From UBA11996 sp964394975 (GTDB taxonomy: Bacteria > Chloroflexota > Dehalococcoidia > Lucifugimonadales > UBA826), in NCBI GenBank assembly GCA_964394975.1, contig CAYMZR010000002.1, positions 1 to 64,000 of the forward strand: a stretch of DNA of 64,000 nt, given 5' to 3'. Numbering within the stretch: the first letter of the stretch is position 1; each line of letters starts with the position of its first letter. The notes beneath the pieces are model-generated. The model saw only the letters and a program-made list of their open reading frames with translations. It did not search any database and was not told where the DNA came from. The position numbers were made by a program, and so were the translations under genes. This document shows positions 34,071 through 41,720 of the stretch, piece after piece.

Positions 34071-35312
34071 ATGAATTTACAGCATATCGATTCTGAAATA
34101 TCTGATGCGATAAAAAATGAAAAAAGGCGCCAAAAGGATAATATCAACCTAATAGCTTCGGAAAATTACGCTAGCTCAGCCGTGTTAGAAGCTCAAGGAT
34201 CGGTGTTCACCAACAAATATGCTGAAGGCTACCCTGGTCGAAGATACTATGGAGGGTGCGAATTCGTTGACATAGTCGAACAGTTGGCGATAGAGAGGGC
34301 AAAATCCCTTTTTAACGCAGACTTCGCAAATGTACAACCGCACAGTGGAGCGCAAGCAAATATGGCTGGATATTTTGCATCACTACAGCCTGGAGACACC
34401 GTAATGGGTATGGGCTTGGACCACGGAGGCCATTTAACCCACGGAAGCCAAGTGAATTTTTCGGCCAAACTTTACAATTTTGTGACATATGGAGTGGATC
34501 GCGAACTCGAAACTATCGACTTTGCAGAAGTAAAAAAACTAGCTGAAGAGAACAAACCAAAATTGATAGTAGCAGGCGCCTCAGCATACACAAGAACAAT
34601 AGATTTCAAAGCATTCCAAGAAATATGTGATTTAGTAAACGCAAAACTTATGGTTGATATGGCTCATATCTCAGGTTTAGTGGCCGCTGGGTTACATCCA
34701 TCACCTGTAGAAAATGCTGATATTGTCACGTCCACCACTCACAAAACATTAAGAGGCCCAAGGGGGGGAATAATTTTAGGCAAACCTGAACTTGGCAAAA
34801 ATTTGAACAGCGCAGTATTTCCTAATATGCAAGGTGGGCCGTTGGAACATACCATCGCAGCTAAGGCCGTTGCTTTTAAAGAGGCAAAATCAGAAGGTTT
34901 TATAGAATATCAAACTCAAGTGATTGATAACGCCAAAGCGCTAGCAGACACATTGCATAAAGGGGGACTACGCTTGGTTTCAGGGGGCACAGATAATCAT
35001 ATGACTCTTGTGGACGTCACACCAATGGGATTATCAGGTAAAGAGGCAGAAGAATCTCTAGGAAGAGCAAACATCGTAATAAATAGAAACGCCATACCAT
35101 TCGACACAAAACCACCTAGACAGGCAAGCGGGATCAGGCTCGGTACCCCTGCTATAACCACTAGGGGAATGAAAACCGAAGAAACCAACAATATAGGTAC
35201 CCTTATTTTAAAAGTACTCCAAAATATCAAAGATCCTAAGGTTGAAAATGAAGTAAAAGAAGAAGTTCTAGATTTAACCAGTCGGTTCCCCGTTCCGGGT
35301 ATTGTCAGCTAA
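34071..35312 (+). CDS. glyA: Serine hydroxymethyltransferase
   Basis: GlyA interconverts serine and glycine with tetrahydrofolate. The 413-residue protein has LIASENYASSAVLEAQGS, YAEGYPGRRYYGGCEF, the PLP Lys in TSTTHKTLRGPRGG, and GIRLGTPAITTRGM. AAAGGA lies eight bases before the ATG. It is transcribed alone, with 227 bases before it that separate it from the divergent thrC. It supplies one-carbon units to the folate pathway encoded elsewhere in the window. Confidence 0.96.
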   Translation: MNLQHIDSEISDAIKNEKRRQKDNINLIASENYASSAVLEAQGSVFTNKYAEGYPGRRYYGGCEFVDIVEQLAIERAKSLFNADFANVQPHSGAQANMAGYFASLQPGDTVMGMGLDHGGHLTHGSQVNFSAKLYNFVTYGVDRELETIDFAEVKKLAEENKPKLIVAGASAYTRTIDFKAFQEICDLVNAKLMVDMAHISGLVAAGLHPSPVENADIVTSTTHKTLRGPRGGIILGKPELGKNLNSAVFPNMQGGPLEHTIAAKAVAFKEAKSEGFIEYQTQVIDNAKALADTLHKGGLRLVSGGTDNHMTLVDVTPMGLSGKEAEESLGRANIVINRNAIPFDTKPPRQASGIRLGTPAITTRGMKTEETNNIGTLILKVLQNIKDPKVENEVKEEVLDLTSRFPVPGIVS

Positions 35313-35350
35313 CACCGTAAGAGCTAACTGACAATCAGACAAAGCTCCAT

Positions 35351-36718
35351 CTAGGAATCCCAGGGGGTAATTCCTTCCTTTAACGCTTTATAGCCTTCAA
35401 GGAACCCAGGTCTATTCTCTCCATAAATACTGTCAAAGACATCGAGGGCGTTGTCCAACCATTCCTTCAATTGGGTATCCCCGGGATTGGCATCTAGATA
35501 TGCATCACGTATCAATACAAAATGGATACGTGGATCGTAAGGTCTTTTGGTCCCCCCCATAGATTCATCACCGTCCAGTAAGCGTAACAACATGGCATCT
35601 GCAGACCCGAGAGTCTGCTCGTGTATAGGCGGGCCATCCATTCGGTGCATGACAGAGGTCATATCTCTTCCATTACCAGTTGTATATCCCATTTCAGACC
35701 ATGCATCCCACATGCTGACATCTTTACCGACATGCTGAACCACTTTGTCCCCGAAGGCACGCAAGGGATCCGAAATATCAGCTAACAAGTCCGTTAATCT
35801 ATCACCGTCCAGGTCAGTTGCAAGGACTATCGTGTCTCTTTGCTCAATAAGATCCCATATCAACAGACCATAGTTAGTATCTGAAATATGTTGTTCGACC
35901 CGACCTCCCCAATTTTCCATCCCTTCTTTAAAATCAGATGGAAGCAGTGAAACTATCTGGTCTATACGATCTTTATGTTCTTCATATGGGTCTACCGCAT
36001 ACCGTCTACCCACCTCAAATTTGGTGTCCTTCAATAACCATGAATGCAGTCCTGCGTTAATTCCATCCTCCATCGCCTGAGTAGGCTTCATCGCAACACG
36101 ACCCAAATGTCCGCTATCATTTACCATTTTAAGGAATAGCCTATTGGCGTAGGCCATTTGAACTCCCGGAGTATTCATTTCTGAATGGACAATACCCGCT
36201 TCATTCACTCCAAATTTATCTTTGTCTTGAGAGTAAGGAAGACAGGGCATGCACCGAACAACAGTAATTGGCCCGTATGGTCTTACGTTGCAGTAAACCC
36301 CAGCTTGTGTTCTCAAAGGCGCATTTCCTGATTTCCCCATCACGACAACCCTGTTCCCATTACCATCATTTACATATGCATCACCCGCAGTGGACCATTT
36401 AATAGATGTACATGGCATGTTACCAAACCACCCTAATGAAGCGAGTTCGGTGTCATGTCTATATTGTGACCACATAGGTACTGCATAAAAAGGGAGTCCC
36501 AATATATCCGCAGCAGCTATAGTTCCTAGCAATGCATAGGCATCAGTCAAAGAATGTGCCACTGGATTGAGGTTGCTATCATGGTTTCCACCTTGCCAAA
36601 CTACTGCGTCCGAATAGCCTTCTGGTCTTACATCTGAAGACTCAAACAGGTCCGAAAGCAAGCCAAGCAAATCTCCTCCACTTGCCTCTGTTCGAGCAAT
36701 CGACAGTAAATCAATCAT
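35351..36718 (-). CDS. Protein of unknown function, 455 residues
   Basis: I do not recognise this protein. It is soluble, without signal peptide or membrane segment, and acidic. Visible features are VVWQGGNHDSNLNP near 39-52, a hydrophobic TIAAADILGLPFYAVPMW around 66-83, cysteines at 103 and 143 and a CMPC pair at 156-159, then ATDLDGDRLTDLLADISDP about 295-315 and RMDGPPIHEQ near 373. The Asp-rich stretch and conserved-looking His residues would suit a metal-dependent enzyme, but that is a guess. Codon use looks like its neighbours. It follows the ThDP lyase gene by 156 bases on the same strand, so a shared pathway is possible. Confidence 0.7.
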   Translation of the reverse strand: MIDLLSIARTEASGGDLLGLLSDLFESSDVRPEGYSDAVVWQGGNHDSNLNPVAHSLTDAYALLGTIAAADILGLPFYAVPMWSQYRHDTELASLGWFGNMPCTSIKWSTAGDAYVNDGNGNRVVVMGKSGNAPLRTQAGVYCNVRPYGPITVVRCMPCLPYSQDKDKFGVNEAGIVHSEMNTPGVQMAYANRLFLKMVNDSGHLGRVAMKPTQAMEDGINAGLHSWLLKDTKFEVGRRYAVDPYEEHKDRIDQIVSLLPSDFKEGMENWGGRVEQHISDTNYGLLIWDLIEQRDTIVLATDLDGDRLTDLLADISDPLRAFGDKVVQHVGKDVSMWDAWSEMGYTTGNGRDMTSVMHRMDGPPIHEQTLGSADAMLLRLLDGDESMGGTKRPYDPRIHFVLIRDAYLDANPGDTQLKEWLDNALDVFDSIYGENRPGFLEGYKALKEGITPWDS

Positions 36719-36874
36719 CTAGACACCTCTTTTCTAATATATTTTCTTGGTTTATATCTAGGTTAAGAAAACGTCAGTTCTCCGCTATGACGTACGGAGC
36801 TATTTTCCTGTAACGGTCTATTCACAAAGGGGTCGGTAGTCCAACATTCCTGAGACAACCTGTAACCTTTGTCA

Positions 36875-38518
36875 TTATTCCATTCTTGAACCGCCCCATG
36901 ATCTAGATACACCAGCTGCCGTTGGCTCTACCTTCACATTTACGACTGCTGCCTTTCCGCTAGAAAAAGCTCTATCAAGGGCAGGTTTTATTTCAGCCGG
37001 ATCCTCGACCTTTTCACCATAACCGTGTAAAGCTTCAGCCATACGATCAAACTCTGTAAAGCCTAATTCTCTACCTGGTTTCCTTTTCCCTGGCGTTCGA
37101 GCTGTCCATCCTTCGTTATTACTTATAACAGTCACTACCGGCAGGTTGTGGCGCACCGCGGTGTCTATTTCCATTGCATTCATTCCCATGGATCCATCAC
37201 CATGGAGAACAAGAACTTGCTTATCTGGTTTAGCAACTTGAGCACCTATCCCGTATGGTAATCCAACTCCCATCGTACCCGTCACTCCTGAGTTTAAACG
37301 ATGGCCCGGTACATATGTAGATATTGATTGTCTCCCAAAATGTAAAATCTCATTTCCGTCGACAGAGACAATCGCATCTCTATCCAAAAACTCGTCTATT
37401 TCTTTGCAGAGTCTCAAAGGGTGAATCGGTATTTGGTCAGAATTCAACAGTGGGGCGGTTTGAGCCATTCTTTTTTCGTTAGCTTCACGCAATCCAACTA
37501 TCCAAGGAGACTCCAAAGCACCTGCGAAGTCAGGGCTCCTTTGCTGAGCTGCTTCCAATAACTGACCCATCACAGCTTTTGCGTCTCCAAAAATCCCCAT
37601 TTCTATGTCTCGGTTATGCCCAAGCTCACCTTCATTTATATCTATCTGAATAATCTTTGCATTGGGAGAAAAGCGCTGCCCGTAATTCATCATCCAGTTC
37701 ATCCTAGTCCCAACAACCAAAATCACGTCTGACTCTCTCATGGCAGTAGACCTAGCTCCTTGGAAGGAAACGGCATGGTCCTCCGGAATCAGACCCCTGG
37801 ACATTGGGGCTGTATAGAACGGAATGTTTGTAATATCCACAAAACTTCCCAACTCGGGAGCTGCTCCTGAGAAAAAAGCTCCTCCTCCAGCAAATATCAT
37901 TGGTTTTTCCGCATCCGCTATGAGAGAAATGGCCTTTTCAATGTCTCCGATGGTAGCCACCGGCCTAGTTCGTTCTACAGCCCTAGATGGTGTAGGCACT
38001 GATTCTTCATCTACCTCTTCGTAGAGCACATCTCCACCGCAATCAATGTACACAGGTCCGGGCCTCCCAGTCTGGGATTGCCTATATGCAGTGCTGACGA
38101 TTTCCGGAAAACGGGAAGCCATTGTTGGTCTATGCCAGTATTTACATAGAGGCTGCATTATGCCTACCTGATCTACCTCTTGGAAGGTGTCTCTACCTAT
38201 TTCATGAACAGCACTCGCTCCACCTAGAACCACCATGGGAGCGCAATCGATTGAGGCGGTATAAACACCAGTCAATAGATTTAAAGTACCTGGTCCAGAA
38301 GCAGCCATCACCACACTAGGTTTTCCTGTGACACGAGAGTAGGCGTGTGCCGCCATAGCAGCCGCCTGTTCATGCCTGAAATCTATCGTCTTAATACCTA
38401 CATCCTGGCACTCCATTATCGTGTCGAAATTGGGACCGCCCATTAGGTAGAAAAGCGTATCAACCCCTTCTTCTTTTAAGGTTCTAGCGATAAGATGATT
38501 GCCGCTCACTTTTGCCAT
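36875..38518 (-). CDS. ThDP-dependent enzyme, 2-hydroxyacyl-CoA lyase / oxalyl-CoA decarboxylase-like
   Basis: This is a 547-residue thiamin-diphosphate enzyme with the three acetolactate-synthase-type domains. The catalytic Glu lies in FRHEQAAAMAAHAY, the cofactor motif is HGDGSMGMNAMEIDTA followed by NNEG, and the middle domain has VGTRMNWMMNYG and IIQIDINEGELGHNRD. These last stretches resemble 2-hydroxyacyl-CoA lyase and oxalyl-CoA decarboxylase more than acetolactate synthase, from memory. I use the ATG at 38518 because AGGAG lies seven bases before it. No small regulatory subunit is adjacent. The substrate is uncertain. Confidence 0.82.
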   Translation of the reverse strand: MAKVSGNHLIARTLKEEGVDTLFYLMGGPNFDTIMECQDVGIKTIDFRHEQAAAMAAHAYSRVTGKPSVVMAASGPGTLNLLTGVYTASIDCAPMVVLGGASAVHEIGRDTFQEVDQVGIMQPLCKYWHRPTMASRFPEIVSTAYRQSQTGRPGPVYIDCGGDVLYEEVDEESVPTPSRAVERTRPVATIGDIEKAISLIADAEKPMIFAGGGAFFSGAAPELGSFVDITNIPFYTAPMSRGLIPEDHAVSFQGARSTAMRESDVILVVGTRMNWMMNYGQRFSPNAKIIQIDINEGELGHNRDIEMGIFGDAKAVMGQLLEAAQQRSPDFAGALESPWIVGLREANEKRMAQTAPLLNSDQIPIHPLRLCKEIDEFLDRDAIVSVDGNEILHFGRQSISTYVPGHRLNSGVTGTMGVGLPYGIGAQVAKPDKQVLVLHGDGSMGMNAMEIDTAVRHNLPVVTVISNNEGWTARTPGKRKPGRELGFTEFDRMAEALHGYGEKVEDPAEIKPALDRAFSSGKAAVVNVKVEPTAAGVSRSWGGSRME

Positions 38519-38613
38519 GCAAAATCTCCTGAAAATCAAAATTAATGAATTAACAGGGGCAAGGTTATCATAGACCCAAAAAAAGCTACAAAACTTGAAG
38601 TGGGACCAAAAGT

Positions 38614-39279
38614 CTAAATGTGCCGAATAGCCTTTGATGCGGCTTCTTTTTCCGCGCGATTTCTACTAGTACTCTTGCCTGTTGCGATGACTTTCTCACC
38701 AATCAGAACTTCAACGATAAATGTTGGCTTATGTGGAGGCCCATATTTGCGGGCAATTCTGTAATGCGGTGATACTGAAAACTTACTTTGAGTTATTGAC
38801 ATCAGTTCAGTTTTTGGGTCATTTTTGCTAGCAATCCTTTGAGAACGTTTGGACATTACATCCAAATTTTCCAATATGAATTCTTTTGCATTTAGATACC
38901 CACGGTCTAAGAAAAAAGCCCCCACCAAAGCCTCAAATGCATTGGCCAAATTGGAGTCTTTATTTCTTCCACCAGAACCTTCTTCACCGTTACCTAGTAG
39001 CAACTGATCCCCTATCCCCAGTTTCCTAGATACTTTCGCTAGGTAATCCCCTTTTACGACACTACTCCTCAAAGTAGTTAATTCTCCCTCATCGAAATCT
39101 GGATATTTTTCATACACAGTTTCGGCTATCACAGCATAAATAACGGCGTCTCCCAGAAATTCAAGGCGCTCATTAGATTCTTGTTTCGGGTTTTGGGACT
39201 CGTTAACCCAGGAGGGATGCCTCATACTCAAATCAAACAAATTTCTATTGGTAAATCTATCCTTCAGATTATGAGGCAT
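38614..39279 (-). CDS. rnc: Ribonuclease III
   Basis: RNase III cuts double-stranded RNA in rRNA and mRNA processing. The 221-residue protein has the catalytic signature ERLEFLGDAVIYAV, the second acidic cluster in NAFEALVGAFFLDRGY, and a C-terminal dsRNA-binding domain (about 150-221) ending GKSTSRNRAEKEAASKAI. It lies 22 bases after the DsbA-like gene on the same strand, so the two share a transcript. Length and motifs are normal. Confidence 0.95.
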   Translation of the reverse strand: MPHNLKDRFTNRNLFDLSMRHPSWVNESQNPKQESNERLEFLGDAVIYAVIAETVYEKYPDFDEGELTTLRSSVVKGDYLAKVSRKLGIGDQLLLGNGEEGSGGRNKDSNLANAFEALVGAFFLDRGYLNAKEFILENLDVMSKRSQRIASKNDPKTELMSITQSKFSVSPHYRIARKYGPPHKPTFIVEVLIGEKVIATGKSTSRNRAEKEAASKAIRHI

Positions 39280-39301
39280 CTAATCAATTATCCAAACGGC
39301 T

Positions 39302-39931
39302 CTACACCGCGCCTTTGGGCCAAGGTGGCTGAGGACGTTTGACTTCCCCTATATAGGACCTGCTTTCAAACAGACCAAGAAAATGTGTGAATGCATCTAG
39401 CGATTCCTCTTCAGGCGGAATAAATGTTTTCAAATAGGCAGATTGCCCATTATCAAAAATAAAAGTTGGGGTTCCAAAGGCTCCATGAACCTCCGTTGCT
39501 TCGGTATGATCTCCCGCAATTATTTTTACTAACTCAGAATCCTTCATATCGGATTGAAACTTCTCAGCATCCAATCCACATTCTTCAGCTATTTGAACAA
39601 ACAAAGATTCATCGTTAAGCGGAGCTCTATCCCCACCGTGCCTTGCAGTAAGAAGGGCAAGGAAAAATTTATCGAATAGCTCCGGACCTTGTCTTTTCGC
39701 TGCCTCACCTGCTATTGAGGCCATTAAAGACCTGGTTGTACTATAATCCTCTTCCTGCCAAACTCGCCAATCACCTGGATCTTTTGCGTTTATTTGTTGC
39801 AGTGAAAAATTCCTCCAATTAAGTTGAAGATTTTCACCATAATGTTCTTTGACTTTATCCAGCCACACGGCTGCATTGTAAACATAAGGTCAAGCAAAAT
39901 CGAAAAATACGTCGAATTCCATTTTATCCAT
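39302..39931 (-). CDS. DsbA-family oxidoreductase with in-frame UGA at the redox position (candidate selenoprotein)
   Basis: Read from the ATG at 39931 (GGGAG ribosome site six bases upstream) the protein is MDKMEFDVFFDFA, then UGA at 39890-39892, then PYVYNAAVWLDKV and on without another stop to residue 209. The DsbA/FrnE and hydroxychromene-carboxylate isomerase families begin with just this strand followed by Cys-Pro-(Tyr/Trp), so UGA replaces the active-site Cys at residue 14. The cis-Pro loop GTPTFIF and family text such as MASIAGEAAKRQG confirm the fold. UGA is an ordinary stop elsewhere in the window. Selenocysteine is the favoured reading; a recent nonsense mutation is the alternative. 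A GTG at 39868 would give a shortened protein lacking the active site. Confidence 0.72.
39860..39892 (-). promoter_or_regulatory. Candidate bacterial SECIS: in-frame UGA plus downstream hairpin
   Basis: On the minus strand the UGA (39892-39890) is followed after 16 bases by CAGCC-GTGT-GGCTG (39873-39860), a 5-bp GC-rich stem with a GTGT loop that starts with G. Farther out ATGTT just past the UGA can pair with AACAT about 32 bases later. Bacterial SECIS elements are hairpins just 3' of the UGA with a G near the start of the loop, so position and loop fit. Confidence 0.5.
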
Positions 39932-40360
39932 GTGACTCTCCCGTTTTTGTAAGTACGCTATCGTTAGTTTACCGTAATTTATCAGCAATAATAAAACAAT
40001 TTCTGAAAACTGATTTATTCCCCGATTTATTCAATGTTGTTGCTCTCCGAGTTGTTACACTTCGTTAACATGGACGCAATATGAAGGCAACAAAGCAATT
40101 AGATAATCGACGATCATTAAATCATTAATAGGGAGCACCAATAGTAAGCTCGGTCCAGCAATAATATACAGGAAAGTAGAAAAATACGAAGGATTGCTAA
40201 TATCGCAAGCGAGTCAGCAGAATTACTTAAATTAATGAATATTAATGGTTGTAAAATTTGTTTGACACTTTTTTCACAAATGATTACTCTTTAATGCCTA
40301 TATTTTGGCTATACACGAAGCAAAAACAACACACCAGAGCCCTCTAAAAAGGATTTCTGT
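39932..40360 (+). promoter_or_regulatory. Long non-coding region upstream of glnA, with a probable promoter
   Basis: No gene is seen in these 429 bases, the longest such stretch in the window. The best promoter candidate is TTGACA (40262-40267), a 17-base spacer and TACTCT (40285-40290), which would start transcription about 65 bases before glnA. TTGTTGC and GCAACAA, about 50 bases apart near 40030-40095, could pair. Short ATTAAT-type repeats lie near 40225-40245. Regulation by nitrogen supply is plausible, but no known operator was recognised. Confidence 0.5.
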
Positions 40361-41698
40361 ATGCTGGAAAGGAACGGTGAAGCAGTTGAATACGCTCTTA
40401 GAGAAGCGCGGGAAAATGACGTAAAATTCATCCGTCTCTGGTTCACCGACATTTTAGGCAGCATCAAAGGTTTCGCAATTACCGTTGAAGAACTCGAGAA
40501 CGCTCTTACAAGAGGCATGGGCTTTGACGGGTCTGCCATCGAAGGATATGCGAGGGAGGATGAAAGAGACCTGTACGCGCTCCCCGACCCTACAACCTTC
40601 AACATATTACCTTGGCGCCCAAAAACTAACGCCGTTGCAAGAATGTTCTGCGACATTGTCACACCTGATGAAAAGCCATTCGAAGGTGATCCTAGAAATG
40701 TGCTAAGAAGAAACTTGAAAAAAGCTTCAGATAAAGGTTATACCTATTATGTGGCTCCTGAGATTGAGTATTTTTATTTCAAAGACGAAAAAAGTACAGA
40801 TTTTCTCGATTCCAGTGAATACTTTGACCAAATAACTCCTAATCCAGGAACTGACCTTAGAAGAGAGACCGTTCTCACCCTGGAAGAATTAGGTATACCT
40901 GTTGAATCAAGCCACCATGAAGCAGCACCAAGTCAACACGAGATAGATTTGAGGCATACCGACGCGTTAACGATGGCCGATACTGTTATGACTTACAAAT
41001 TAGTTGTAAAAGAGATCGCCTCCAGCCATGGCTATTTCGCCTCCTTTATGCCGAAACCTGCCTCAGGGATAAATGGAAACGGAATGCACACACAAATGTC
41101 TCTGTCCAAAGGGGACGAAAACATTTTTTATGGAGAAAATGATCAACATCGTCTCTCGGACACGGGACGTCAATTCTGCGCAGGTCTGTTAAGGCACGCT
41201 AGAGAAATAACACTGGTTACCAACCAATGGGTGAATTCATATAAACGCCTGGTTCCAAGCTACGAGGCCCCGACCTACGTAACTTGGGCTGAAGTTAACA
41301 GGTCAGACTTAATCAGAATCCCATCATACAAGCCAGGGAGAGAATCCTCACGAAGAATAGAGTACAGAGCACCTGATCCTGCCTGCAATCCATACCTTGC
41401 ATTCAGCGTTATGCTATCTGCAGGATTGGAAGGAATAGAAAAGGAATACGAATTACCTCGGTCTCTAGAAAAAAGTGCTCATGATATGACAAGTTTTGAG
41501 CTTAAAGAGTTAGGCATAGAATCCTTACCAGGAAACCTTTGGGAAGCTATTCAAGTTACAGAACAAAGTGACTTAGTAAAAAAAGCTCTCGGGCAGGATG
41601 TTTTCAATAGTTTCATAGAAAATAAAAAGATTGAATGGGATAGATATAGCGGACAAATTTCACAATATGAATTAGACAGGTATTTACCCACCCTATAA
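40361..41698 (+). CDS. glnA: Glutamine synthetase type I (alpha)
   Basis: GlnA makes glutamine from glutamate, ammonia and ATP. The 445-residue protein matches the short GSI-alpha form of Gram-positive bacteria: VKFIRLWFTDILGSIKG near the start, MGFDGSAIEGY, the metal ligands in APEIEYF, ESSHHEAAPSQHEIDL, NGNGMHTQMSL, the NSYKRLVPSYEAP substrate loop, and EYRAPDPACNPYLAFS. The adenylylation loop of the beta form is not evident. AAGGA precedes the ATG. gltB and gltD follow on the same strand, giving a complete GS-GOGAT ammonium-assimilation unit. Confidence 0.97.
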   Translation: MLERNGEAVEYALREARENDVKFIRLWFTDILGSIKGFAITVEELENALTRGMGFDGSAIEGYAREDERDLYALPDPTTFNILPWRPKTNAVARMFCDIVTPDEKPFEGDPRNVLRRNLKKASDKGYTYYVAPEIEYFYFKDEKSTDFLDSSEYFDQITPNPGTDLRRETVLTLEELGIPVESSHHEAAPSQHEIDLRHTDALTMADTVMTYKLVVKEIASSHGYFASFMPKPASGINGNGMHTQMSLSKGDENIFYGENDQHRLSDTGRQFCAGLLRHAREITLVTNQWVNSYKRLVPSYEAPTYVTWAEVNRSDLIRIPSYKPGRESSRRIEYRAPDPACNPYLAFSVMLSAGLEGIEKEYELPRSLEKSAHDMTSFELKELGIESLPGNLWEAIQVTEQSDLVKKALGQDVFNSFIENKKIEWDRYSGQISQYELDRYLPTL

Positions 41699-41720
41699 CG
41701 GAGTTTGAAATAGAATCCAA

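Noticed and set aside
39302..39868. A shorter DsbA-like gene starting at GTG 39868
   Set aside because: It has no ribosome site, lacks the first strand and the active-site position, and its start lies inside the SECIS-like hairpin; the upstream frame carries family sequence and a good ribosome site.
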